NCBI GenBank assembly: GCA_950295325.1
Contig: OX485803.1
Coordinates: forward strand, 74,477,554 to 74,541,553
Length of the DNA stretch: 64,000 bases
Reading direction: 5' to 3'
DNA from: Polytrichum commune
Taxonomy: Eukaryota > Streptophyta > Polytrichopsida > Polytrichales > Polytrichaceae
A program made the translations under genes and the position numbers. Every line of letters begins with the position of its first letter. Positions within the stretch are counted from its first letter, which is position 1. The notes below the pieces were generated by a model, which saw only the letters and a list, made by a program, of their open reading frames with translations, had not been told where the DNA came from and did not search any database. Below, piece after piece: positions 13,023 to 23,868 of this stretch.

Positions 13023-14132
13023 ATGGGGCAATCGGAGTCGAAGGCCATGGCAGACATGCTGACCCCCTTAATGGAAGGCATCAAAAGCTTGATTGGAATG
13101 TTCCAAAATCAACCGAATGCACTGAACGATACCCTGCAGGAGATCATGAAGGCGAATGAGGCTCAGAAAAAAGAATTGGCGGCTGCCAGAGAGAGTGTAC
13201 TAGCCGCCGTCCATACCGTCACCGAGGTACGCAACCAAGAGGCTGCAGCAAAGAGCCGCGCAGATGCTGCTTTGGAGGAAGCGCAGAAAGCGAACAGTAA
13301 TCTCCGCCAAGGCATCCGGCCCGTTGTAATGCCCACCGAAGAGCAATACCAGACAGCCCTGAAGAAGATCGCATACAGCGCGGAGAAGTTCCACTTCGCC
13401 ATCTGCGGCACCTCCGGCAGCGGCAAATCCTCACTCATCAACGCCTTCCGCGGTGTGGAGAATGGGAAGAAAAAAGCAGCAGCTATCGGCGTCACGGAGA
13501 CAACCTCCAAAATCACGCGCTACCCCGACGCCCGCAGCGAGCTGCCCTACTCGCGGTTCGTCTGGTACGACATCCCCGGCGCGGGGACGACGGCCGTGTC
13601 GGATTGGCAGTACTTCAACGACCAAGGGCTGTTCGCGTTCGACTTCATCGTCCTGGTGTATGACGTGCGCTTCACCAAGATCGACGTGAGCATCATCGAG
13701 AATTGCTACCGCTTCAACATCCCGGTGTTCATTGTGCGTAGCAAGGCCAACCAGCACATCCACAACATGATGACAGAGCTGGAGCTCGACTCCCCACCTA
13801 GTAGCGAGGAGTCTAAAAAGAATTACGAGGATATCAGGGCCCGTTATATCCATGACACAAGATCTGATTTCGACAAGCACATCAACACCATGGCAGAAAA
13901 CCCGGAGTGGGGTGCACGGGATCGGCAAATGCTTCTCGGCCAGCGCGTTTACATCGTGTCTGCTATCAATCTCCGGTCTCTGGTGCTCAAGGCGTATAGT
14001 GTGGACGGAATAAGAGGCCTCATCGATGAGGCTATTCTGGTCGAGGACTTGCTCCGCACAGCCACGAGAAGGCGTTACTCGGAGAAAGAGTTTCCTAGAG
14101 ATGGAGATTTCCGGGATCATCATCTGGCGTAA
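13023..14132 (+). CDS. IRG-type (interferon-inducible-GTPase-like) P-loop GTPase with N-myristoylation signal
   Basis: One uninterrupted 369-aa frame. The N-terminus MGQSES fits a myristoylation site (Gly2, Ser6), so membrane attachment is likely. Residues about 35-95 are Ala/Glu/Lys-rich and look like a coiled coil. The GTPase part shows G1 GTSGSGKSS (129-137), a switch-I Thr in GVTETTSKI, G3 DIPGAGT (183-189) and a G4-like VRSKANQ (238-244). The spacing, the DIPGAGT form and the helical C-terminus fit the IRG/immunity-related family. Animal members remodel vesicles and vacuoles in defence; the role of plant members is not established. G4 reads SKAN where an Asp is expected (NKxD/SKAD), which could alter nucleotide preference. 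The CDS is clearly more GC-rich than its surroundings. The ATG at 13023 is chosen because it follows a leader-intron acceptor and gives the myristoylation signal. Confidence 0.85.
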   Translation: MGQSESKAMADMLTPLMEGIKSLIGMFQNQPNALNDTLQEIMKANEAQKKELAAARESVLAAVHTVTEVRNQEAAAKSRADAALEEAQKANSNLRQGIRPVVMPTEEQYQTALKKIAYSAEKFHFAICGTSGSGKSSLINAFRGVENGKKKAAAIGVTETTSKITRYPDARSELPYSRFVWYDIPGAGTTAVSDWQYFNDQGLFAFDFIVLVYDVRFTKIDVSIIENCYRFNIPVFIVRSKANQHIHNMMTELELDSPPSSEESKKNYEDIRARYIHDTRSDFDKHINTMAENPEWGARDRQMLLGQRVYIVSAINLRSLVLKAYSVDGIRGLIDEAILVEDLLRTATRRRYSEKEFPRDGDFRDHHLA

Positions 14133-14703
14133 CTGCAGATAATTCCGGTTCCTCCACACCGGAGTCTTACACATGCGTGTGGGATTTGGACTCCATCATA
14201 AGCGGGTGAGAGGAAACAAGTGGATGACAAGCTGCGATCATTATAGCTACAATTTTGATCGGTTTATGTATGGTAGAATACGGTGTATATATTTTGTTCT
14301 ATATTGTTTAGCAAGCACCGTGGCCGGCAGCAGTGCCAGAATTACAATCTGCATACGCTACCTGCAAAAGATTTTATGTATGCAGTTCCACGTATACAGA
14401 CATTAATCTTGCCTCTGGCCAGCCTCTTGTAAGCAGGTTGCAGAAGTGTGTAGTTGAGCAGCGCCCGATTGCACTCTCTTGCATATATGGCGAAATTTAA
14501 TTGATAAAGCCCTATTTGAATTCTTGGCGCGTGAAGCTCTTAATTTTCTGCGTGCCCGTGTGATAGGTCCCGCATTTGTTAGTATGGTTTGGATAATTAT
14601 GCGAATTTTTGGTCTTGGGGGTGTTGGTAGAACTTGTGCTGTGTAGCGGTGGACGTCCCTTGCAAGAGTGACTCAAGAACCACTAGTATGGGTTGAAGTG
14701 CAC

Positions 14704-14848
14704 TGTGTTGGATCCTCGCCCTTGCACTTCCGCTTGAACCTCTTTGGTTCTTGTGCGTAGAGGTCTCTAAGGTTGAAGGCAGCTGGTTCCTCTACGCACA
14801 ACAACGAAAGAGGTTCAAGAGGAAGTGCAGGGGCGAGAATCCAACACA
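14704..14848 (+). other. Near-perfect hairpin, 59-bp arms and 25-nt loop (MIRNA-like or small foldback)
   Basis: The left arm (14705-14763) and right arm (14789-14847) are the same length and pair along 59 positions without bulges; by eye there are four mismatches and one G-U pair. Arm landmarks are TTGCACTTCCGCTTGAACC on the left and GGTTCAAGAGGAAGTGCAG on the right. Transcribed from either strand it would fold into a stable stem. It may be a young MIRNA, a hairpin-siRNA locus or a tiny foldback transposon. No target-site duplication is evident. Confidence 0.7.
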
Positions 14849-16437
14849 CACTAATAGAGAAACCAGAACTTTTAAGTGAGACTTTTGAACAATTTCGCCG
14901 AAACAGCTTATAAATCCATTGAAACTGCTCAATGACTATCAGGCGCAGGGCACATGATAGGGATTCCACTGATTCGCATTTGTATGTGACTGATCCCTCA
15001 TATTTCTGTCTGCATTGAATTGAATGGCTGTCCGGTATGAACATGTCCATTTTGATTTTTAGACGCATTGATACACCCCCTTCCGTGTGGTCCATTATCC
15101 TCCAAAGTTGGGTCGCAGGTGGGCTCCGCAACAATGTTCCAGTCCCCCTCTACGCCATCTTCAACATAATTCGCCCTCGTCCTAATTGGTTTTAGACAAC
15201 TGCTGTCACTTATGGCATTAAAACTGCTCATCAACGAAGCTTCTGTGGGCCCTGCTCATTGCCAAGTGAGGAGTAGATGTCACCGAAGCCCCACACTGGG
15301 GCAACCTTTCCTCTATGCTGGTGTTTCAACTCTTGAGCAAAGGGAGGTGTGCTCATTTCCCGAAGATTATGAACCCGAAGCAGAGTCTTGTCTCCGAACC
15401 GACTTGGGAAGTGGAATTCTGTGTTTTCTTCTCAGATTTTGCCGGATGGTGATACTTCATGAAGTGGAAGCAGCGAAGTGGATGGGATTCTCTCCCGGAA
15501 GCTTTCCTTCAATTTCCTCAGTAGATGACTTTGATGCTCTGCTTCTCCTTCCAAACCCCTTCCTCTCTTCCTCAGGGGTTTTTCTGCTCACTTCTTTGCC
15601 CTGCGGGTCTTCTTCAAGGTAAAAACAAAACAAAACAAAATTAAGGTAAAGTGGGCATTTCGTTCAATGACAGGTTATTGCTGCACAGGCAAAGCCTTCT
15701 CCTAGTTGGGGAGAACTTAGGTGCGACAGCCTCATCTTCTCTTTTGGTGACAAATGAGATCCTGAATCTTGTAGTTTCAAGCGCCGAGGCTGGCAATAGG
15801 AGCATCGGTAGTAGGGTTCCACGACTGTTTGGGTGCTTTCTTCCGATTTCAACTGGCTCCCCACCTGCTCACACTTTCAAACTGTCTTCCTCCTTGTTCT
15901 GAGGAATATGCACCGAAATTAAGAATGGGTGAACATACCATGATGTGGAAGGCAAATATTGCATGCATGACTGTAGCAACCTTGAGGATAATGGACTCAC
16001 CTCTTTCAAGATTGTTGCCAAAAATGTTGTTGCCAGAATTGTTGAATTCAAAATGAAGCTCCCACAAATTCCGAATTTGCGAAGCCCTCGGCAGCTTCGA
16101 ATGTCAATGTCCTTGCCAAGCACGCTCATACGTCAATCATCTGTGCTTGTTTGTGGCCTGCCAGGCACAATCAAATGCAACAATTCATCACAGTTTGGCG
16201 ACACATAGGAGACTCAAAGTGCAGAGTTCCTTCAATCTACCAAAGTAGGATTAGAACAAACCCCAACAGGCTTCACACTTGCAACGATTGCGAGGCAAGT
16301 CAGTCCATATTGCATTCGCAGTGGTGGACATTGGCCTCTGCCACCATCATTGCGATCACGAAACACTACCTGCACAGTCATTGCATCAACCTCCAGGAAC
16401 GCAATAGGAAAACACAAAGTGTAAGGGTTAGCCATCA
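14849..16437. other. No gene confirmed; several 70-136-codon open frames
   Basis: Open frames occur on both strands (for example 15212-15622 + and 15849-16129 -). None shows a recognisable domain or a consistent exon chain. The lower AT content compared with neighbouring DNA suggests a decayed gene or retroelement. I cannot name it. Confidence 0.3.
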
Positions 16438-17255
16438 TGGCACTACACTAAATATGGTATTTAGTGTCACTATGGTAACTTTTCGTATGATGTATCGCAT
16501 GACTAAGTTGACAAATACTGTCATGGATGATGGATGAGTTCATTCATTGGCCAAAACCCTACCTCCACTTGTCAGCTACTTGTGATGAGATGTTGTCATG
16601 GATGTTTGAAATTTGGATGAAAATTAACTGGGTAAGTGACAGTAATTGCAACACTGTAAATCTATAATCTTACAAGGAATGACAAATAATGTTGGGTTAG
16701 TTTAGGGCAGGGGCTGTGGGCGTGGCAGGAGACCATGTCCCATGGCCCACGGATGAAGGGGGCGGGAGACGGCCAACCTTGGCATGGGGCTTGAAGGAGG
16801 GCAAACACTTACTACACTAAATATGATATTTAGTGTCACCAATTCCAATTGTCTTGCTCAATACTAATTGTAAACCCCGGTATAGTGTCACCAACACTAA
16901 ATGTTAACCCAACATCATTTGTCATTCCTTGTAAATGTAAGTTTTGTGGGGGATTATAGATTTACACTGTTGCATTTACTATCACTTACCAAGTGAGTTT
17001 TCATCCAATTCAATCATCCATGACAATATTTTGTTGCATAAATGTTGGGGTGTACAATATAGGAAGTCTCGTTTAAGGAAGAAGATAGAAGTGAAGAAAT
17101 TGATCTGCAAGGAGGGTTTTGGGCAATGGATGAAGTTAAAGCTATCATCCATCATCCATGACAATACTTGTACACTTATTCATAAGAACTGTCACTAGAA
17201 AAGTTACCATAGTGACATAAAATGCCATATGAAACTAAATATCACGTGTAGTGTA
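16438..17255. repeat. Foldback element of ~0.8 kb with long imperfect arms
   Basis: The left arm contains, in order, ACTAAATATGGTATTTAGTG, ACTATGGTAACTTTTC, TCATGGATGATGGATGA and ACAAGGAATGACAAATAATG. The right arm contains their reverse complements in reverse order (near 16900, 17025, 17150 and 17195), ending with ACTAAATATCACG. A short nested palindrome, ACTAAATATGATATTTAGTG, sits near 16815. No coding capacity. Related TATTTAGTGTCAC ends recur at 25408, 25690, 35627, 43926 and 44349. Confidence 0.7.
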
Positions 17256-17453
17256 CATAGCTCAAGTTGTTCTCATGTAGAAGGGAAGGAGTTGAAGCGG
17301 TAAGTTCCCATGTTAAGGTAGATGTGTCTTGATAATTTGAGCAGCCCTGGATGGCTGACATGTATGGCCTTTATTGCATAGGATTTGGCTGCGCACACCT
17401 CCACCTCAACAGCTAGGTGACCTCCAAATCCATCGTCTTCCACATGCTCTGCT

Positions 17454-18020
17454 TTGGCCTTTGGCGGATCACACCAAACACATATCGATATAACTGCATT
17501 GTCACCAACACCAATGTCAACATCTGATTGCCTTGACAAAGGGAATCAATGCATGCGTACCTTTAGTCAACAATATTGTGGACCAAGTAGCCATGTTAGC
17601 AAAATTGCTTCAAGAACAAAAGATTCATACATGGATGCACATGATGCCAATAATTCTATTGTTGTTGACAACGTTAGGAATGCCTCCTCACTCAACATGA
17701 ACTCCAACCACCAGTGCCAAAGCAAGAGTGGCAACTCAATTTACAACATGAGGTCCACACAATGGCAACTGCATGAGAGGAACAACTCGGTGATTGGTGC
17801 GTTGTGGAAGCCACAAGAGGAATCAGGAATCGTGAGATGTGTGGGGGAGCTAAGGAGGAGCAAGGAGCTTGCAAAGAGGAGCTACCGAGAAGCCAAAGGT
17901 GAGAGACGTAGTTCCCAACACCCGGGGAACGCTATGAGAGCCTCGGGAACGAGGAAACACCCAAGGAACATGCATAAGAGCTGTAGGAACAAAGACTACC
18001 GGGAACGGAACAAAGGATAA
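17454..18020 (+). CDS. Open frame of 188 codons, unknown
   Basis: The longest frame in this intergenic stretch. The product would be hydrophilic and rich in Ser, Asn, Arg and Lys, with no domain I recognise, no membrane segment and no signal peptide. Composition is close to random for local DNA and no splice context supports it. It may be chance or part of a decayed element; I list it only because of its length. Confidence 0.12.
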   Translation: MAFGGSHQTHIDITALSPTPMSTSDCLDKGNQCMRTFSQQYCGPSSHVSKIASRTKDSYMDAHDANNSIVVDNVRNASSLNMNSNHQCQSKSGNSIYNMRSTQWQLHERNNSVIGALWKPQEESGIVRCVGELRRSKELAKRSYREAKGERRSSQHPGNAMRASGTRKHPRNMHKSCRNKDYRERNKG

Positions 18021-18479
18021 ATAAGTATGGATGGCCAAGAGACCTTTATATGAGTTTGTATGATGAAATCATGGATGAATGTGTCATAGGACCATAACGG
18101 ATGAAAGGCATTAGAACTCCTTACGACAATGGAATACATGAATGTCCAACAACCAACGGGAAAGTGATATTTAGTTTTGTGGTATATTTAGGTTTCATGG
18201 ATATCTAAATATAGATACATGAATGTATATTATTAACATAGATGCAGTGTTAATTTTATCTAAATTTAACATTTTGGAAAATCTCAAAACACCTAGATAT
18301 TAAAGACTATTTAAAGGGGGCACATAGGGCAACCAAAGCACCTCATTAGACATTGAACATCTCACGTGAACGTCGCAAAGACTTATTAGGAACTTATTCT
18401 TTTGAAGAGTTTCAAATTGGAGGCCTTTCGAAGACCCCCAGAGAACCTACCTAGGATTGACCCTCTAGATTTAGAAAAC

Positions 18480-18900
18480 AATCCTTCGAAGATGGAAACA
18501 TCAAAACACTTGGACTCCAAAAGTAGAAGCTAAGGAAACTTAAAAGGTTACTTGACTTCAAAAGATACTTGAAAGAAATTTCAAAAGGAGAAGTTAGGGA
18601 AACTTGAAAGGTTACTTGACTTTATAAGATACTTGAGAATTTAGAACTTAGGGAAAATTGAAAGGTACTTGACTTCGAAAGATACTTGATAAGTAGAAGC
18701 TACAAAATCTTAAAAAGGTTACTCGAATTCCAAAAGGAGAAGTTAGGGAAACTTGAAATGTTACTTGGCTTCAAAAGATACTTGAAAATATAGAAGTTAG
18801 GGAAACTAAGAAGGTTACTTGACTTCAAAAAGATACTTGGAAAACTAGAAGTTAGGGAAACTTCAAAAGAAGGCTTGAACTCAAAAAATCACTTGAATTT
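18480..18900. repeat. 54-bp tandem minisatellite, degenerate
   Basis: GAAGTTAGGGAAACTTGAAA, GGTTACTTGACTTCAAAAGA and TACTTGAAAA recur in this order. The GTTAGGGAAA word appears at about 18593, 18742, 18796 and 18850, and as a variant near 18647, so spacing is mostly 54 bp. Noncoding. Confidence 0.65.
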
Positions 18901-19294
18901 AGAAGATAAGAAAATAAACTTCTAAACTCTAGGGATTTAGACAAAATTACTTATAGGTCTTGAAGAAATTAAGAGTTAGGAGCAACCACATATGATTTCA
19001 AAGATGAGAAGGCTTACCAAAATTAGATTAAACTCAAGAACTAGAATCTAACACTATATTCGTTAATCGGAGACTTTCGAAAGTCTCAAAATAAAATATG
19101 CCCATAGTTTGGGATGCCAATATTGTGGGCATACGGAATATTGGGAACATCAAGAACATGACGATTTAAAAATTTGCACGTAAAGAATATTCTCATTACT
19201 AAAAATAGAGAGTGTCACTTAAAATGAAAACGTGAGCTCCATGTGGAAAATAACAATCGACTTTAAAAAAACAAATGGTTTATGTCATTATAGA

Positions 19295-19353
19295 GTTTGG
19301 GGTGTGCATCCCATAAGTAAGGCTCTTATGAATTTGGATGGCACATCCCAAAC
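19295..19353. repeat. Short hairpin
   Basis: GTTTGGGGTGTGCATCC and GGATGGCACATCCCAAAC pair almost perfectly around a loop of about 25 nt. It lies about 100 bp beyond the 3' end of the leftward transposon-type pseudogene, where it could act in transcript ending or be a small MITE. Confidence 0.4.
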
Positions 19354-19452
19354 GTATATCACAATGGAGTGTGACAAGTCCATTAAGTCTATTAAAAACC
19401 AAGTCTACTAAGCGCCCATGTTTTTCGCCATGAACTCCCACCTATGTTATGT

Positions 19453-22400
19453 TTACACATCTCCGTCTTCCGCTTCATATCCATTCTCGACGTTATTTTC
19501 CGCAGCTGCAATACGTGCCAAGTTGTCTTTGGCAAAATCTATATGTTTTTGGGGGATGCTCATTGTTTCTGTTTTGGAACCTTTGCACGGCTTCCAAGCA
19601 CAAAGTATAGTATCCGTGTTTATCCAAACCGGTGTGTACGCTGAGTCCACTGTCCACTTAAAATTCTTTTTGGTGTCCCAACCTAAATAAGTGCGTAGCA
19701 CGTTCTGGTCTTTAGTACTTGGACGACAATATTCCACCTCAATCTGACGAAAGTTGGGGCTAGTTCGAACAAAATTGGGTGAAGACAATGCTTTCACCAA
19801 CCAAATTGGCTTGGGATGTTCCTCATCCCCTGCTCGTACAAGGACCAAATAACCTTCATGGCAATCAACACCTACACGAAACGACGGTGTCGGTCGATTG
19901 CGGGCAGGGCCAACGTAATGCTCGTCCATTGCGAACTCTTCACGAACGTCTCCATTGCTAAAAACCATGGTGTCGGACTCGACAACCGTCAAACGACTTT
20001 GTGGCCAAAATCCTTGTGTTAAAGTTGTACGGGTGTCACCACCAAGTGTCATTAGGGCCAAGCGAATGCGATCCCAATACGCAATCAAAGGTTCATGAGT
20101 ATCTCTAACACGTCTAGTGATGTCCTCCTCACACAACTCTTTCCAATATTCAATGAAACCGGATATGCCTTTGATGATTTCCGGCCCATTCCTCATGGGG
20201 TCGGGTTTGCAAGGCTTTGGATCTCCATCCGGGAGCAAACATTTCCCATCATTGTCTTGACGCCATACAAGTATACCATCATCCGGGCCCCAATTAGGAG
20301 ATGTGTAAAAAAACTTGAATTGCATGGCTGGGAGATCATCATCCCTTATATAGAATCGGAATTGTTGTACTTTGGTATGCCCCACCAAACGGTCCCCTCC
20401 CTTCAACATGTATGACTTGGTGAAGGCCTTGAAATCTGGTACTTCTTCAATCATGTGCGGAATTACTGGCATATGGTCCAAATCCATATACGATTTCATA
20501 AGAGGTATGGTTGGAAAATCTTCTTCATGCAACTTCATGCTCCACCGTCCGAATGATGCATCAATGTCGTCATGTGTATGTCCCACCATAAAAAACGACA
20601 CAAACACCTCCTTGAAGATTCATTTCGCCACGAGCAATGACCAAAAACAAAATACGTATCGACATTTGTTGTCTTTCGTGCAATTATCAAGTTGAACGTG
20701 AAGAGTTGGAGTCAATGGTTTTGCACAAATAGGTTCTCCCAGTGGTTCTAGCAATGACGACATACAAACCTCCTTCCCCGCAAGCACTGCTTCGTAAAGG
20801 GATGTCGTTCCACAACCATCAAAAAGTGCACGTGATGAATGTAACGGTGGCTTCTCCAGATCGCGCAAGAGTTTTGCAAATGAACCCACTGTGTGGTTAG
20901 CATCACCAGGGTAAAAATCCAACCCATAATGGACATATTTTACGTCTCCATGGTCGTGGGCAATCATCCCTGCGAACAAAAACAAACTATGCTTGAACAA
21001 CAACAATAACAACGACAACTCCAAACGGAGGTATGAAATTGGACATTTGGCAAACACACCCAGTAAAATTTGAGAGAATTTGAATACATATTTGTGATTC
21101 AATACAAACCTGTGACAGATGCGGGCAACTTGAAGAGACCATCCGTGGCCTTTATTTTGCGTGCATAACAAGGGCATGCGGTCTTGGCGTGGTCCATTTT
21201 ATCATGGATGATTGTTAGAACCTCTGTAGGCCTCATTATGGATAAAGCACGGTTCTTGTAGTAATCTTGACGGTGAGCCTCTTGGTTGTTGACATGTTCA
21301 ATATATTTTGTTTGGTGTCTAGTGTGGGATTCGGTGCCTATGGGGTGGACGTCTCGAAGACCTTTGTATTTTTCACACGTCGTACACCTAGCGAATTTGT
21401 CCCCAGGTCTCTTCAAAATGTATTCGGCAAACTGTTGGTTTTTAATCACACTCAACTTGGACAAAGAAATGGGCCCACATCCCGCTATGCGACCCACTTC
21501 GTTGATGTCCGTTAATATGTTCTTCCATTTTGTACCCGTGGGCAACACCATTTGTACAACTTTCTCCCCTGACGACAATGTCCTCGTCTTGTGGGGCATT
21601 GCATCGGCTAATGGGACTATGATGGTGGAGAGTGTCGCGGAGGCTTGGAGTGTAGCCTCCCTAGGTTTCTTTGTGCCCGAATTGCCATGAAATCGAGAGC
21701 GGCGACCCAACAATGAATATTTTTGAAGCCTATAAAAGTCAGACTTTGACACGGCGTGGATGGTATACCACGCAGTACAACACACTTCCACATTCTTAAG
21801 TGTGACCACCTTATGCCCATGGGTGTCAATGTGGACATTTCTGTGGACCTTGAGTTTCTTTGCCGATCTCATACGGAAATCCGCAAGCCACATCTCTTGA
21901 CGTAGGGACTAATTTTCTCCCGCGGGAAAAATTGGCAACATTTCCTCTCGCAACAGTCCTTGGCGGACGCAAGATGGATAGATTCGTCTCCCAATATGCG
22001 ATCCCGTCGACGTTCCTTATCTCCACGAGGCACACGGTTAGAATCATATCTGTATAGGCCTTTGCGAGGACGTATTTTGGCCAACAAAGCTAATTGCGTT
22101 TGCTTATGGCGGCGCTCATGGTCCAACAAGCTTACTCTGTCATGGAGAACCCGACAAAGAGGCCATCGACACAAGGAAAATCTCCATGTCACCGGGACGT
22201 CAAGCGGAAGCAAAGAATTCAAGATGCACACACCCACATCATCGGGACCAAGGGGGTTGGCATCCACACAATCACGGGGATCGGAGTTTCTACATATGCC
22301 ATCTGCCACCGGGACACCAATATCGTTGAAAAGAACAACATCAAGGCCCACCCATTGCTCCATACCAAAACCGGCACATAACGGAATGTCATCATTGTTA

Positions 22401-22492
22401 TCATTGTCATCCCCGGAACGTATAGATTGTTCGTGCGCTTCAAATGATTCGTAGTAGGATGCATCCACAAACCCACCCATGGCATTTGCCAT
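19453..22492 (-). pseudogene. Broken transposon-type gene (DUF7869-like, RNase-H-fold transposase candidate)
   Basis: Three pieces read leftwards. Piece 1 (from an ATG at 22492 to about 21900) ends in a Cys cluster, CCERKCCQFFPREKIS. Piece 2 continues as SLRQEMWLADFRMR in another frame (21909-21106). After a GT-AG intron of 136 bp (21105-20970), piece 3 (20969-19453) has a LDNCTKDNKCRYVF block and then VGHTHDDIDASFGRW. A Cys-rich front, an LDNC..NK block and an HTHEDID-type block are hallmarks I associate with DUF7869 proteins of plant and animal transposon-like families. Two lesions are visible: a one-base frame change at about 21890-21910, and an in-frame TGA at 20622-20620 between LLVAK and IFKEVFVSFF. 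Reading frame and composition are otherwise preserved, so inactivation looks recent. The palindrome cluster at 23057-23868 lies just upstream. The family assignment is from memory. Confidence 0.6.
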
Positions 22493-23056
22493 GACTACCC
22501 GCCGATGGCGAAGATAGTTCACAGTCACCATCGGAATAGGAAGTTTTTGTGGACAACTCCAATGAACTATATCCAACGTGCATCGCCATCCAACCTAAAC
22601 AAACCACCAATAAATGACCAACACAACAACCACCGCAATGCATACAAAAGCGGATATAAGATATGCCTACATATATAGCTAAAAAATCACAACCAACTCT
22701 TGCCACACCGTTGCGGGACCTCACATATGAAGACGAACGTGCGTTCGACAACAGTCCCATGACATGCAAATCGTACACGGGACTCAGACGTCCCTGCACA
22801 ACGGAACCCCATTCCGATATATATTATCCGTGAAGGGCTTTGGGTCGAGTCGCTAATAAAACATCGGAAGGGTTGTCCACCACCAAAGGACAACATAAGC
22901 ACATATATTCACAAACGCGCGGACGAAAACATCAACCCAATATACAATAAAATCTAAATATGACATATTATAAGAGCATCTAAAATATATTTGCCACATT
23001 ATCCACATACAGTAAGCATCATATTTGAGGGGCGTGTATTTGATGGGCGAGTGTTT

Positions 23057-23868
23057 ACGAACGATCGTTCGTTAGCTACAGCCGAAATTGAGGGCTTATG
23101 TACACGAACGATCGTTCGTAAGTTCTAGCCGAAACTTAGGGGCGGATGCATACGACTGATCATATGTATGTTACAGCCGTGACATTGTTTGGCAAAAATG
23201 ATTGGACACGTCCGAATAGAGATATCTATAGCCACGTTACAGGGATACATGAAATCCAATATCCAGTGGAAAATGACAATCGACATCTATCACTAAAATA
23301 ATGATTGCATAGATACGAACGAGCGTTCGTATCTATCCTAAACATGGTGTAGTCCTCTACACATGCTTGCGTCAATAGGTCTGTTGGTGGATGCGTGGAC
23401 GGTGGACCGGTGGTATTTACGAACGTGCGTTCGTAAAATTGGAAAACCTAATTCTCAGTGGACACAAATGGTAGTGCGAAATACGAACGCCCGTTCGTAT
23501 TTAACTTTCATATTGTTAACGTGGCCAATGCAAGGAAGTGTATAAATTAAGGGATGTTTATGGATTCTTGAAAAATAATCCCAGTTGATATTTACGAACG
23601 TACGTTCATAAATATCCCATCATCAGATGTTCCGTTGGAGAAAACGGTTACACGGGAACTTATGCGCGTCTGGGTCTTGAAGGCAGATATACGAATGTAC
23701 GTTTGTATATCATCGACACAATTTTCGTGCCTAGTTCTGTCTATAAGTAACTCAATGTCGAGTACGGTTGTGATCAACTTACGAACCCACGTTCGTAAAC
23801 AACTCACATCACATGTATGTACCTCTTGTACATGTGCTACCAACTCACGTTTACGAACGTGCGTTCGT
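23057..23868. repeat. Palindrome cluster 1: ACGAACGNNCGTTCGT, about nine copies
   Basis: Perfect 16-mers start at 23057, 23104, 23315, 23419, 23483 and 23853. One- to three-mismatch copies start at 23594, 23691 and 23781, and a more decayed trace lies near 23149. Spacing is irregular (47 to about 210 bp). Many copies are extended by T/A to TTTACGAACG..CGTTCGTAAA. The sequence between copies is not repeated. The cluster covers the region upstream of the leftward DUF7869-like pseudogene. Confidence 0.85.

Noticed and set aside
13431-14174. Open frame of 247 codons on the minus strand
   Set aside because: It is antisense to the IRG-type CDS, which has clear GTPase motifs; the antisense frame is a product of GC-rich codon use.
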